Source: Diphasiastrum complanatum (taxonomy: Eukaryota > Streptophyta > Lycopodiopsida > Lycopodiales > Lycopodiaceae). Taken from it: a stretch of DNA of 64,000 nucleotides. The DNA is taken from the NCBI GenBank assembly GCA_029204225.1, contig CM055093.1, positions 5,684,933 to 5,748,932 on the forward strand, read 5' to 3'. A program made the position numbers and the translations under genes. Shown here in pieces: positions 25,311-35,958 of the stretch (the stretch's first letter is position 1; each line of letters begins with the position of its first letter). The notes beneath the pieces were generated by a model that was not told the DNA's origin, did not search any database, and worked only from the letters and a program-made list of their open reading frames with translations.

Positions 25311-25319
25311 GTCGTGAAT

Positions 25320-25700
25320 GATTTACGAAGAACTCGACTGATAATCAGTCGCGAATGATTCGCGAAAGGCAAGACTAAATATTAGTTATCAACAGCTAGA
25401 CTAATAATAACTCGCTAAGAACATAATACTAGATTGAGCAACAAGAAAGTCAGACAGAATGAAAATAAGCATAGCAATATGACACAAATCTGAACGCAGA
25501 AATAAAGAGTTGTTATCAGATTAAGTATAGTAAAATATACATGTCAATAATGCGGTAGAGCACAAGACAATAGCAGACGAAACTGCGTGCTCTACAAAGC
25601 TGATTCAATCTGTAAAAGAAATGAACCTATTACTGACAATAAAGAATCAATGCGCAAGACATCTACCTCGTCTATCTCTGATAAGCTTCTGATGCTATAT
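25320..25700 (+). repeat. dispersed LTR-like repeat, copy 1
   Basis: From gcgaatgattcgcgaaag (25351) to about 25700, sequence and order match 53165-53475, including aatgcggtagagcaca and gcagacgaaac. In the second locus it abuts a copia integrase remnant, so it is probably part of a copia LTR or its non-coding flank. Confidence 0.65.
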
Positions 25701-25747
25701 CTTACACACACGCTTGTTCTTGATCACATAAATACGCAAATGGTATT

Positions 25748-25748
<1 letters not shown>

Positions 25749-25785
<37 letters not shown>
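25749..25785. repeat. (AT)n microsatellite
   Basis: About 18 AT/TA repeats. Confidence 0.97.
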
Positions 25786-25788
<3 letters not shown>

Positions 25789-25979
25789 CAATGTTACAGG
25801 TGTGCAGATGAAGAAAGTACAAAGTGGATGTGTTGTTTGTAGGAGATCGTGGGTGGTTGTTGTCATTGTCAAATCCGTTAGCACAGTTGTATGGGATGAG
25901 CATGAAAATGGCCATGACGTTAGCCTTTGTTAAAACGAACGTTGGTGAAGATGCAAAAAATGCATCACTCTGACGAAAT

Positions 25980-26233
25980 GCCTTAGGATTTGATTTACAG
26001 GGTGTCTTCGCTTTTCCTAGGGCACCTTTGACATTTTGTAAGACAATGTCACCTTTTTCGCATGTAAAAACACAGTGTCACATTTTCGCCTTTTCTTCGC
26101 CTGTGAGAATTTACTTGTATTTATGCAGACATTCACGTTTTATTTGTTTGTCTTATTCTACATGTAAATATGTAGACTATGCGACAACATGAGTAAAAAT
26201 GTAGCAAGGATGGAGGCAGATTAAAATGGGATT
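25980..26233 (+). repeat. dispersed repeat, inverted relative to 49825-50010
   Basis: The segment ending ggaggcagattaaaatgg matches the reverse complement of 49825-50010 along most of its length, through phrases such as catgtaaatatgtagact. It lies directly before a copia RNase H fragment here, and next to a Ty3 fragment at the other locus. Confidence 0.75.
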
Positions 26234-26654
26234 TAGGAGAGTTGATGAGATAAATCCAACGACCAGAAAATCAACTTTTGAATTTGTAGTTTTATACAAC
26301 CAAGGCCCAATCTCCTGGAACAGCCCGAAGCAGACCTCAATTGCATTATCATCAATGGAATCCAAATACATAGCTGCCACAAATGCAACCAAAGAAGCGA
26401 TATGGCTAAGGCAAACGCTTGCAAACCTCAACATTGCACAAACACTTCCTACAACAATCTATTGTGACAATCAAAGCACAACAGCACTATATCTCAATCT
26501 GATATTTCACTCTCAAAACAAATATATTGAAATCAGGTATTATTACCTCAAAGAGAAAGTCAATAGCAAGGAAGTAACATTAGTTTTCTGTAGGACAAAA
26601 TACATGGCAGTAGATTACTTCACAAAGGCTCTATCAAAGGAGCAACATCTCTGA
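26226..26654 (+). pseudogene. Ty1/copia RNase H, 3' end of pol
   Basis: 142 open residues to a stop, containing RKSTFEFVV, ISWNSPKQTSIALSSMESKY, CDNQSTTALYLN and VDYFTKALSKEQ. These are the characteristic RNase H and pol-end motifs of copia elements. The domain's N-terminal part, including the first catalytic Asp, is missing: similarity begins after the dispersed repeat. The 3' end runs properly into a polypurine tract and LTR. Confidence 0.9.
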
Positions 26655-26702
26655 TTTAACGATATGTTAAATCTGAAGATCAAAGTTTTTCAGGATCCAC
26701 AT

Positions 26703-26712
26703 TAAGGGGGAG
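26703..26712 (+). other. polypurine tract
   Basis: TAAGGGGGAG immediately before the TGTTAG start of the LTR at 26713, the standard copia arrangement. Confidence 0.8.
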
Positions 26713-27590
26713 TGTTAGATTTCTTATGTTCAGCCTTAACAAATTGTTCAAGTAATGAGCATTCTGAAAACAAGATCCAATAGTCCGCTAGTAAGCGAGA
26801 CATGATTCGTGAAAGAACTGTATTTCTCTCATGCCAATGCACTGTGTGGATCTGTCCCATAGTGCTTGAAGAATCAAAAAATCAATAGATGATATTGTAG
26901 CTGTTGTGCACATTATTATTCTAAATAATTGTATGATCTTGAATGTATTCTTGTCTGTTACAATTCGTGTGTCTGATTCACTTGTTCATTTAATTCTGCA
27001 CATTGGTTTGATATTGTTGAATGCTATATTAATCTGCTAACGTAGATCATCAGTGTCTGTCTACACTCTGAGGGATTGTAGGAATGATACAGTTGGTAGT
27101 GACTAGCGATCATATCTAAATTCTTGATGAACTGATCTTGTTTACGAATCCTTTCGCTTCGCGATCACTTGGCTATAAGGGTAAATCATTACAGAGCTCA
27201 CCTAAGTTTTGTTTCATTTTGTTTTGTTTTGTCTTATTTCGTTTCGTCTCATCTCGTCTATTACAGAGCCTGATTGATCCTTTCGCGAATGCTTATGCTT
27301 CGTTTTGTTTCGTGCCATTTTCGCGATCTTTATGCTTTCAGCATGAATCAATGTCAAAGCTTGTTTGAGTTTCGCTTCGCTTTGCTTCATTTCGTTTTTG
27401 TCCAGATTTCGCCTCGTTTCATTTCGTTGTGTTACAAGGCCTGATTAATCCAAGCACGGATTATTGTCGAACAGAAATAATTCGAGTTTCACGAAACTGT
27501 TCACGAATCGTTTGAGATTTTGTTTTATCAGTTTGTCACCAGAGATTTTCTAGTTGGAATTTGCATTTTCTGAGTGTATTTTTCGCATCA
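26713..27590 (+). repeat. copia LTR 1 (878 bp), shared by two internal regions
   Basis: Begins TGTTAGATTTC after a polypurine tract and ends ...TCGCATCA before a primer-binding site. It is therefore both the 3' LTR of the fragment on its left and the 5' LTR of the element on its right. From 26773 to its end it matches LTR 2 (29190-30004). It is rich in TTTCG and TTCGCGAA words. Confidence 0.85.
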
Positions 27591-27591
27591 G

Positions 27592-27604
27592 TGGTATCAG
27601 AGCC
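27592..27604 (+). other. primer-binding site, initiator tRNA-Met
   Basis: TGGTATCAGAGCC is the perfect complement of the plant initiator tRNA-Met 3' end and lies one base after the LTR. Confidence 0.93.
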
Positions 27605-27704
27605 TACCTTATCATAGTCTAACATAACCGAAAAGCTATCAGATCAAAGGGGCAAAGGAATTCAAACAATCAACCATCAACAAGTGAACACAAATTCAGA
27701 AGCA

Positions 27705-28515
27705 ATGGCTTCAATCAGCAGCATACAATCCAAGATCTGTACAGTTCTGGATTCGTCAAGATCTAAATTTCTAGCATTGAAAGTTAAGACCTTGCTAATA
27801 CTAAAGGGTGAAGGATTATTCCCCTGGGTAGACGACACAAAGGAGATGCCTACAACAACAGGCAAAGAGCTACACAAATGGAGGGAGAAAAATAACAAGG
27901 CAGTAGCCTTGCTATTATCATCCATCGAGGATAGCCTCACACTTGACCTGGCTATACTCTCCAAAGCAAAGGAGATGTGGGATACACTACTCACGAGATT
28001 TCAAACGAAATCACGCAGTCAAATAATGATGCTGGAAGATCAGCTGACAAACCTGCAGTGGGATGGCAAAGACCTCATTTCTATTGTAAGGAAGATGAAG
28101 GATCTATTCCTATCACTACACAATTCTGGAGCAAAAAATGCAGTGTCAACAGAGAAGCAGCTCACTTACCTGTTGAGAGCCTTACCTAGATCTTTCCAGA
28201 CAACCAGAGCCATGCTCGCAAAGGATCCTACAATGACACTCGAAAAGGCAATTGTCGAGATTTAAGAGGAAGTTGAGGCTAGAGAGCACCTTGATCACAA
28301 GGATGCTTTTGACCACGCCCTCTACAGTAACAAAGAAAAGACAAAGAAAAAATTCAAGCCTAAGAGGGAGCCAAATCAAAGGCAGGATCGTGATTAGCAA
28401 GTAGAAGAGGCCAGCAAAGGCAAATGGAAGAACAAAGAGAGGTCGAAACAGCAAAGTGGAGACAAGAAGACATGCATGAGATGCAGACACGAAGGACACA
28501 CAGTCAATTTTGAGA
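27705..28515 (+). pseudogene. copia gag with damaged zinc knuckle
   Basis: From ATG 27705 the frame is open to 28265 and carries the UBN2-type gag of copia elements: LKGEGLFPWVDD, NKAVALLLSSIEDSL, AKEMWDTLLTRFQ, and LTYLLRALPRSFQ. After a stop, the same direction continues Lys-rich to CMRCRHEGHTVNFEK, a C-X2-C-X4-H-X4 knuckle whose last Cys is Phe. Protease, integrase and RT are missing; the sequence jumps to RNase H at about 28520. Confidence 0.9.
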
Positions 28516-28519
28516 AATG

Positions 28520-28836
28520 AGGAATGAATCTCTAGTTTTGCAAATGGACAATACATCTGCAATACATCTACAAAAGACCATGTGTTTCACTCAAAAATGA
28601 AACACATTGCGATCAAGTACCACTTGATCAGGGATCTGATTGGGAAGAAGATGCTGCAGACCACCTTCATTGGAACAAAAGACATGGTTGCTGACATCTT
28701 CACAAAGGCCTTAGACAAAGGTCTGTTCGAGAAACAGAGGAGCAGTCTTGGAGTCGTCAAGCTATCATGCTTTGAGAGGGAGCTGAAGAAACAAAATGTT
28801 TCTAATGCCAAAGCTTTGCTAGCTTTCAATCCTTAA
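28520..28836 (+). pseudogene. copia RNase H C-terminus fused to gag by deletion
   Basis: Reading LQMDNTSAIHLQK, then after a one-base shift VFHSKMKHIAIKYHLIRD, GTKDMVADIFTKALDK and KQRSSLGVV. This is the end of copia pol. It follows gag within a few codons, so about 3 kb of pol was deleted. A short repeat, caatacatct, lies near the junction. Confidence 0.9.
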
Positions 28837-28839
28837 CCT

Positions 28840-29189
28840 TTCACAAAAGACGACAAGACACGACATGATACGACACGACACAACACGAAATCAGTCATGC
28901 TCCTCAATTGACCAAGAAGATCAGCCAAGACCATGGGGTACAAATATCAGATCAGATATCATGACATTAGCAAAAGCACTCTAGATCGTGGCTAATCTGC
29001 CACTCTTGTAATTCGTGATTAGTTGTAGATGTTTAATCACTCTAATCTAGAAGTTATACGACGTGACTATATACTTTCTGTTTTGATGCATAATATAGTA
29101 GTATGCTAGTAAGCAAGACAAGAAGTCAGAAGACAAAAATACAGAATACATGTCCGCTTGCGTGCAAAACAATTTTGTGGAGGATCTAT
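28840..29189 (+). other. copia 3' untranslated stretch
   Basis: Non-coding sequence between the end of pol and LTR 2. It contains an ACGAC-rich tract at 28855-28890. I see no clear polypurine tract before LTR 2. Confidence 0.5.
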
Positions 29190-30004
29190 AGATCCAACAG
29201 TCCGCTAGTAAGCGAGACATGATTCATGAGAGAACTGCATTTCTCTCACGCCAATGCACCGTTGGATCTGTCCCACGGTGCTTGAAGAATCAGAAAATCA
29301 ATAGATGATATTGTAGCTGTTGTGCACATTATTATTCTAAATGATTGTATGATCTTGAATGTATTCTTGTTTGTTACAATTCGTGTGTCTGATTCACTTG
29401 TTCATTTTATTCCGCACATTGGTTTGATATTGTTGCATGCTATATTAATCTGTTAATGTAGATCAGTAGTGCCTGTCTAGACTCTGAAGGATTGTATGAA
29501 TGATATAGCCGGCCATGACAAGCGATCATATCTGAATTCCTAATGAACTGGTCTTTTTTGCGAATCCTTTCGCTTCGTGTTTCGCTTCGTAATCACTTGG
29601 CTATAAGGGTAAATCATTACAAAGCTCACCTAAGTTTCGTTTCGTTTCGTCTTCGTTTCGTCTTGTCTCTTCTCGTTACAGAGCCTGATTGATCCTTTCG
29701 CGAATGCTTGTGCTTCATTTCATTTCGTGTCGTTTCGCGATCTCTATGCTTTCAGCATGAATCAATGTCAGAGCTCATTTGGGTTTCGCTTCGCTTTGTT
29801 TCGTTTCATTTTTGTCCAGATTTCGTCTTGTTTCGTTTCGTTGTGTTACAGGGCCTGATTAATCCAAGCACAAATTATTCTTGAACAGAAATAATTCAAG
29901 TTTCGTGAACCTGTGTGCGAATCGTTCAAGATTTTGTTTTATCAGTTTGTCACCAGATATTTTCTAGCTGGAATTTGTATTTTTTTGAGTGCTTTTTCTC
30001 ATCA
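29190..30004 (+). repeat. copia LTR 2
   Basis: Matches LTR 1 from 26773 to 27590 with moderate divergence and ends ...TCTCATCA. The first 60 bp of LTR 1 have no counterpart. No primer-binding site follows, so this is a terminal 3' LTR. Bases flanking the pair do not form a target duplication. Confidence 0.85.
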
Positions 30005-31947
30005 AGTATAGCGATTTTGAAGCATATGAGTTCATAATCAACGGATTTCAGTATCTAACTTATGCCACTTTCACAGACTATACAAGGGTCACTCAACCCC
30101 TCCCCCCCTTCAAATTGCCAATACGATCAGTACCCGAATTAGCTGGCACTACCAATAGGCGACTAGGACGAGATCTAGGAGAAGAGATAGGGATGAAGAC
30201 AGTACTGACGATCCCTCTACGGATTGTCACCTAGAAGGGTGGATGATTTAGAGGATGAAGAGATTAGACCACAGGATCAGTAGGATCAAAGTCACTAGGA
30301 ACCCTCCTTGCAGCCGTATCTTTGAGAGCTTGGAAAACTCTCATCGGCTGAGGATCGCGGGGTGATTGAGACAGCCCTTAAGGTTGGAATCAGTATCCCT
30401 CAATCACTCACGTAAGGGCAGTGTGGGCCCTTCTCTCTTTCTAGCGAGACCAATCCCCTATCAAGAATTTCCCCTAACACTATCCAAACTTGTTTGAACG
30501 TTCAGCTTAAACTGAGTGAAAATAACATTGTTGAGTTTGAAAGAGTAAGTTGCACCCTTGAATGTCCTTCTCAGATTCGATAAGACTCTCAACGGCACTC
30601 AAGACACTTAAATGGACATGGCCACACCCACCAATGCCTCACAACAATTTAAGAGAGCATAACACTATAAGGCACAACACCAGAAAATCCAAACCATTGT
30701 TGTGGCCTTAACGGACAATTATGAATCCACAATCAAGCAAATTGAGCTAGACATCACCAATCTGTGTGCCAAGTATATGGAATCATCCAAAGCAGTTTTA
30801 ACCCTTGAGAAAATGATATTTGTCAAGGATCAAGCCATGGCATCAAAAGTTTAGCATGGCTCCAACCAACTCCATTACTCTCAAATTGGAGTACCACTTT
30901 GTGTTGATCTTGCATCGACTTGGCATTTCCATCTATATCTAACTTGGCATTTCATATCAATTCTAACTTGACTTGGCATTTCATATCAATTCTAACTTGA
31001 CCATGATGTCCTTCTCTAATGAGAATCTTGAAAGAGCTTACCAGTTATTAGATGAAAATTATGAAAATATTTTTACCCTTGTTGGTATTTGTAAAAAAAT
31101 ATTATGTTCGTAATTTTTCTTATTTTGGTGAAGTTTTTGCTTGCACACTTATACATATCCTCAAATAAATATTTCTACTTATTTACTACTTCAATCTAGA
31201 ATGCCATTCCACCCTAGAATTCCTCTCTGCCACCTACACCCCCCTCTACCTTTTTATTTTGTAAAATCTCCATCTGACACATCCTCTGCTTCGACATCAC
31301 CAACTTCTTTTGTATAGGAGTACCAAGCACCCTTGCATGACCACTCCCACCGAAGTGGTGGATCTAAAGTGCATGGAGCTCCTTATAAGCATCAAAATGA
31401 ACCGCACATCTTGCCACTTGAAACACTGTTATAGTATAGATATAGCACATTACCAGAAGGTTTTGTCAAATCTAGACATTCGCCATGTCTATATGTTTGA
31501 GGAGCTTCTTTACAACCTGCCATAAACATTTGATCTTGCCATTTTGAAAATGATCTTTTCTTTTTTACTCTTAAAACCCGCCAGGTTGATGTTCCATCCT
31601 TCAACGTTGACACATTTCAAGACCAATCATTGAATATTGAGATCTCTGAAACAAGCCAGCACCCAGCAAACCAATCCTCCACCCAAAAAAAGATTCTTGT
31701 GCTACCTCCAATGACAAGGATACCTCTTCATTAAATTTGGTTTAGGTGCACTACACATTTTTTAAGGAACCTTTTCCCCCAGTGGGCAAATCCATCTCCA
31801 CCTTTCTCAATTCTTTTTCCAATCATGCAAACCTCCATTCCAAACCTCAAAAATGTAGTGCCAATTACTCAAACACACCTTAGCCCTAACTCCAGCCCTA
31901 ACCCAAATGGCGAGAGGCGGTGTTCCTCACTGAGCCAAGCATGCTGG
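30005..31947. other. no recognisable gene; short duplication and a possible coiled-coil ORF
   Basis: A 29-bp unit starting acttggcatttcatatcaat is duplicated at 30942-30999. A plus-strand reading at 30612-30854, with one internal stop, looks like a coiled coil (TDNYESTIKQIELDITN). It might be a gag remnant, but I cannot place it. Short plus frames around 31310-31525 are also unrecognised. Confidence 0.35.
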
Positions 31948-32212
31948 TGTAGTGTCGTAGATCTTTCGTAGTATAGCCCTTCTGCCTGTCAACAAAGGTT
32001 AGATCACAGGATAGGTGTCTAACTATGCATAGATGCTACTTTTAGTTAATTTCTTACTTTCTCCCTTAACTCTACTCACCACTATACTACTCTTTAACTC
32101 TACTCCTCTACACTAACATTCATCATAGTTTTGGTTGAAGGGAAGGGATGGAGAAGAAGAGATTGAGAAGAGAAGAGAAGAGAAAGAGAGAGAAAGAGAG
32201 TGAGGGTGGAGG
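31948..32212 (-). repeat. truncated 3' LTR of element B
   Basis: Matches 35959-36227 closely from tgtagtgtcgt through the gagaagagaagagaaagag tract to gagggtggagg. At 32212 it passes directly into RT sequence, so the upstream LTR part and the rest of pol were removed in one deletion. Confidence 0.92.
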
Positions 32213-32874
32213 CTTTGTCACCAGCTACTCTATCGAGGACACTTTCCATAAATGGTAAAGGAAAATGGTCCTTCTTGGTGACTGCATTAAGCGCCTTCAG
32301 ATTCACACAGATACGCATTTTGCCATTCTTCTTGTGTACTATAACTATCGGAGATACCCATTCCGTGTGTTCGATTTCGTAAATGAAATCTGCATCCATA
32401 AGTTTTTGCAACTCTTGCTTGATCAAATTCTGTATAATTCGGGTTGCAACGGTAGTAACGGCTTACCTTGGGAACTGCTCCGTCCACCAAAGGTATGGTG
32501 TGTTGGACTATTGTTGGCGGAACGCCCTTTAGATCACTATAGCTCCAGGCAAAACAGTCTTTATATTCCACCAACAAGGATCGTAGTCTCTTGAACTGCG
32601 TGGGTGTTAACTGCTCTCCCACATGCACTATTCTTTTTTCTTCTCCTGGTTCCGCAAGATTCATCGGTTGTGTTCGCGCAGGTCCCTCAAAGACTTTTTC
32701 CGCTGGTGCCTGACTTTGATCAGGTTCTCGTTGGGCTTGCGGCATCATGATTACCACGTCGTCCAATGTATAATTCTTGAAAGTATCAGACATCTCATGA
32801 ATTGGAGCTCGTCGAGATTCCTCTTTCAGCATATTGATCTTGGCCCGACTGGTCATTTTTTTATTTTCTGTCAC
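32213..32874 (-). pseudogene. protease-RT linker and RT N-terminus of element B
   Basis: The open frame from 32874 has TFKNYTLDDVVIMMPQAQ, TQPMNLAEPGE, CFAWSYSDLKG and VPKVSRYYRCNPN. Near 32440 the frame shifts and continues as the 32426-32213 frame: EHTEWVSPIVIVHKKNGK and RICVNLKALNAVTKKDHF. That is the RT fingers region, before the catalytic motifs. The coding stops where the deletion joins the LTR, and no catalytic residues remain. Confidence 0.85.
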
Positions 32875-34536
32875 CTATGTAGAAGATGACGTTGTATCTG
32901 AGTTCAACTTGATTGACTTCAAGTAATCCAACACCTTCTTTTTGCTCTTTTTCGTCATTTTGATGGGTTCATCCTTGTTGTCTTTCTTTGGGATTGCTGT
33001 GACATTCGCCTCATGGGTGCGAATATCAACATCTACTGTAGCTATTGCCTCTTCGGGTAGGTCACTCCATCGGATCACCTGGTTGTAGCGTTGCTTCAAC
33101 TGATTCTTCTTATTCACAGGTGCCTTGGGTGGTTCGATCCTTGAGACTTTCGCCATAGCAGACCTTTGTGGTGGTTGAACTGGTACCTTCTTGGTTCCGT
33201 AACGATCTGGGTCCATGTGGTGTAGGACTTGTTCATCAGTCAATTCAATCGCCTTATTATAAGTTAGAGCATGTTGCCAAGGGACTAGATCATTGTCCAC
33301 TGGGTTCTCAATCGGCTCCGCTGACAGCCATGCTACGTTTATCATATTCACTCCAAATGTGATTGGTGTGTCTATAGTGTAACATTTGGGTGAAGATGTA
33401 CTCGGTTCTGGATCTAATTCATATTGACATGCCTGGCAGTCAATAGTTACTAATGCATACGTCCATCTCATGACATCCGTCTCTGAATGATAGTGACCTC
33501 CCTTGGCCGGCCTTGGGCGGTCAATCGTATGATCTGTCGTGGATGATCTGTCATCAGCTTTGGGTGCAATAGGTTTTACCGCCCATGTGGTTGGATCTAC
33601 CTTTACAGCCTGTTCTCTGTTCTCGAAGGTGAGTTTCCTTGTACCCCAATTGTGTACTACCTGCGCAGCCCTCAACCATGGTCTTCCCAATAAAATACGA
33701 TATGCAGATAGAGATTCAGGTATATTCATGAACACAAAAGTAATCACATACTGCATGCCTGCTATCTTTATGAGAGTATCAACAACTACACCTTCCGGTT
33801 GATGTGGAGTTACTGCTACAGTTTCTTGTAAGGCCTTCAGTTTCTGGTCAAACTGCGCCGTAAGTTGTTCCATCTGCTGGTTGTGTAATTTTGTCATTTG
33901 CTCCAACAGCAGTTCTGTGGATAGAGCGGATGCGTTTGATGATGATGATGCGATCGAGGGAGTAGGAGTGTGGGTGGAAGGATATTTGTCGTCAGATCTC
34001 TCATCCTCTTCCCTGATGGCATCTTCCATAGCTTCTTGCAGAGTAGTGTACTGCTCCCGTCTTTTCAGTTCTTTTCTGATGCTTCGTGGTAATCCGGCTA
34101 GGAACCACATGATCACTGCATGATCGGGAGTCAGGGCTGCACTGCACTCGGATCGTAGATGTTTGACCCGTTCAATATAGTCCTGGACCCTTTCTCGTTC
34201 TCCCATCTTGACTTTGCTTAGCAGGAGAAATGGGTCTTCCAGGAACTTTCTTGGTTTAAAGCGCGTAATGAGAGCTGCTTTAACCGCTTCCCAGGTGGAT
34301 TTCTCTTCCTCTGACAGGTTGAAAAACCAATCCTGAGCCACTGCAAGTAAGGACATAGAGAATAGCATCAGCTTCTCTGCAGGTGTCCGTTCGTCGTAGA
34401 TTTCACAAGCTTTCTCGTAGATCTGGAGGAATCGGATGGGATCTGAGGATCCGTCGTATTTTGGTATCTCCATCTGTGGTGCTCTCCGAACTGCATGCAA
34501 GGGTGCGACAGGTACGGGTTGGCCCATTAGATCCAT
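32875..34536 (-). CDS. gag-protease fusion ORF of element B
   Basis: From ATG 34536 there are about 553 open codons to a TAG at 32877-32875. Residues 1-180 are retrotransposon gag (PKYDGSSDPIRFLQIYEKAC, AVAQDWFFNLSEEEKSTWEA, FLAGLPRSI). An acidic/Ser linker and a coiled coil follow. At about 33795 the sequence jumps into the C-terminal half of a retropepsin (SAYRILLGRPWLRAAQVVHNW), so zinc knuckles and active-site Asp are gone, yet the frame is kept. The frame opens a further 33 codons upstream without ATG. The next open frame begins right after the TAG in the same frame. A non-autonomous gag product is possible; expression is unknown. Confidence 0.8.
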   Translation of the reverse strand: MDLMGQPVPVAPLHAVRRAPQMEIPKYDGSSDPIRFLQIYEKACEIYDERTPAEKLMLFSMSLLAVAQDWFFNLSEEEKSTWEAVKAALITRFKPRKFLEDPFLLLSKVKMGERERVQDYIERVKHLRSECSAALTPDHAVIMWFLAGLPRSIRKELKRREQYTTLQEAMEDAIREEDERSDDKYPSTHTPTPSIASSSSNASALSTELLLEQMTKLHNQQMEQLTAQFDQKLKALQETVAVTPHQPEGVVVDTLIKIAGMQYVITFVFMNIPESLSAYRILLGRPWLRAAQVVHNWGTRKLTFENREQAVKVDPTTWAVKPIAPKADDRSSTTDHTIDRPRPAKGGHYHSETDVMRWTYALVTIDCQACQYELDPEPSTSSPKCYTIDTPITFGVNMINVAWLSAEPIENPVDNDLVPWQHALTYNKAIELTDEQVLHHMDPDRYGTKKVPVQPPQRSAMAKVSRIEPPKAPVNKKNQLKQRYNQVIRWSDLPEEAIATVDVDIRTHEANVTAIPKKDNKDEPIKMTKKSKKKVLDYLKSIKLNSDTTSSST

Positions 34537-34849
34537 TGGTGTTGGTTCCGGTTCTGCCTCTTGTTGCACAGCTGCTAATCTGGGAAGGTGTGGTGCCTGA
34601 TTTGCTATCCTTCGTGCTATTGATCATCCTGATCTTAGATTCATCCGATGATGGGTTCCAAAGTGATTGGATCTTGCATATACAATAGGATGCAGTCTGG
34701 ATCTTCAAGGATCTGATTGACCTGATCGGTCGGAATGAATTTTAGGCCTTTTGCGGTGGTTTTTCCTTGATAGCTTTTTACTCCTTGCACTGATTGACCT
34801 GAGATTTTGATAGTAGCTGGATCTGATGCAGATCTTTCCACTGATCTAG

Positions 34850-35660
34850 TCTACGAGGGTTATCTTGTGCGAGGGTTGGCTGTGCAAGGGTTCTTTAGCT
34901 GTTTTGAAGGTAAAAAACTTGATATCTCTCAGATCTCTGGGAAGTAACTCTCGCAAGCTTCATAGTAGCTGAATCTGGGTCAGATCTCACTATATAATTT
35001 TCTGCGAGAGTTAGCTCTCACAAGAAGTGAAAATCTCACTATTTGCGAGGGTTCAAAATCACTTTTTGTGCTTGATCTTCACCAGATCTTCATACTAACT
35101 CTCGTAGGCTTCATCACTGATGTAAATTGAAATTTTGAATCGATTGAGAGGGTCTGCGAGAGTTCTTACCAGAAGGATTTGCTGGATCTTCACTTTTTAG
35201 TGATTTTTTTGAACTTAAATCCAATTTTCTGCTCACTGGAATCAAACTAACTCTCGCAAGCTCTTCTGTGTCCTGGTCTCACTGAGATGGAACTTCAGAA
35301 TCCTCTGCAAGAGTTCTTGACCACTGGAGATGAAAATTTCACTGCCTGCGAGGGTTCATTGGTACTTTCCCGTCTTTTTTGCTTGGGAACTCTCGCACAG
35401 GCACTTAATCATCAAACTAACTCTCGCAAGCTTCTCTGTGTCCTGGTCTCACTGAGATGGAACTTCAGAGGGCTCTGCTAGAGTTCTTATGAAGATTTGA
35501 ATTTTTTTTGGATTTTTTCAAGGATTTTTTGAATTTTTTATGATTTTTCTCTGATTTTTACAATCTGCTTGGAACTAACACTCGCAGGCTTCTATGCAGG
35601 TCTGGGACAGTACCCTAGAGCTGCTGCCAGTCATGCAAGGGTTAATTCCCACTGATTCTA
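34850..35660 (-). repeat. leader of element B with alternating inverted 10-bp motifs
   Basis: Between the primer site and gag, AACTCTCGCA-like words (about 34949, 35098, 35249, 35390, 35423, 35578) alternate with TGCGAGRGTT-like words (about 34869, 35008, 35042, 35154, 35303, 35347, 35476, 35632). Each word is the complement of the other. A 75-bp block at 35241-35315 is repeated at 35411-35487. The RNA could form many alternative hairpins. Confidence 0.75.
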
Positions 35661-35940
35661 GAGATATAAAAATCTAATGAGTTTTTTTTTGGCTTTTTTT
35701 CTCTCCAAAATGCAGATTGGTGTATTTTTTGAGTTTTTTTGGATGATTGGTTTGGGTTTCAAGCCCTTAGAGGTTGTTCAGGGCCTCCTCTACCCTCTCA
35801 CACCTCCTCCGCTAGCTCTGAACAGTCCAAACACAAAAAAATAGAGAAAACTAACTCTAAACTCCCAAAAATCTACCTAAACTACTCTAAAAAGCAAGAA
35901 AATAGCTAAAATGCAACTAAACTAGTTAGTGAAAACCTAT

Positions 35941-35957
35941 CCCCGGCAACGGCGCCA
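35941..35957 (-). other. primer-binding site, tRNA-Asp
   Basis: Minus strand TGGCGCCGTTGCCGGGG, the complement of the 3' end of plant tRNA-Asp(GTC), one base from the LTR end at 35959. Confidence 0.92.
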
Positions 35958-35958
35958 C

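Noticed and set aside
34641-34841. 66-codon ORF upstream of the element B gag
   Set aside because: It starts at GTG, not ATG, and shows no gag motif; it may be a frame-shifted gag start but cannot be supported.
35941-35957. tRNA-Asp gene
   Set aside because: Only the 3' end of the tRNA is matched, next to an LTR; it is a primer-binding site.
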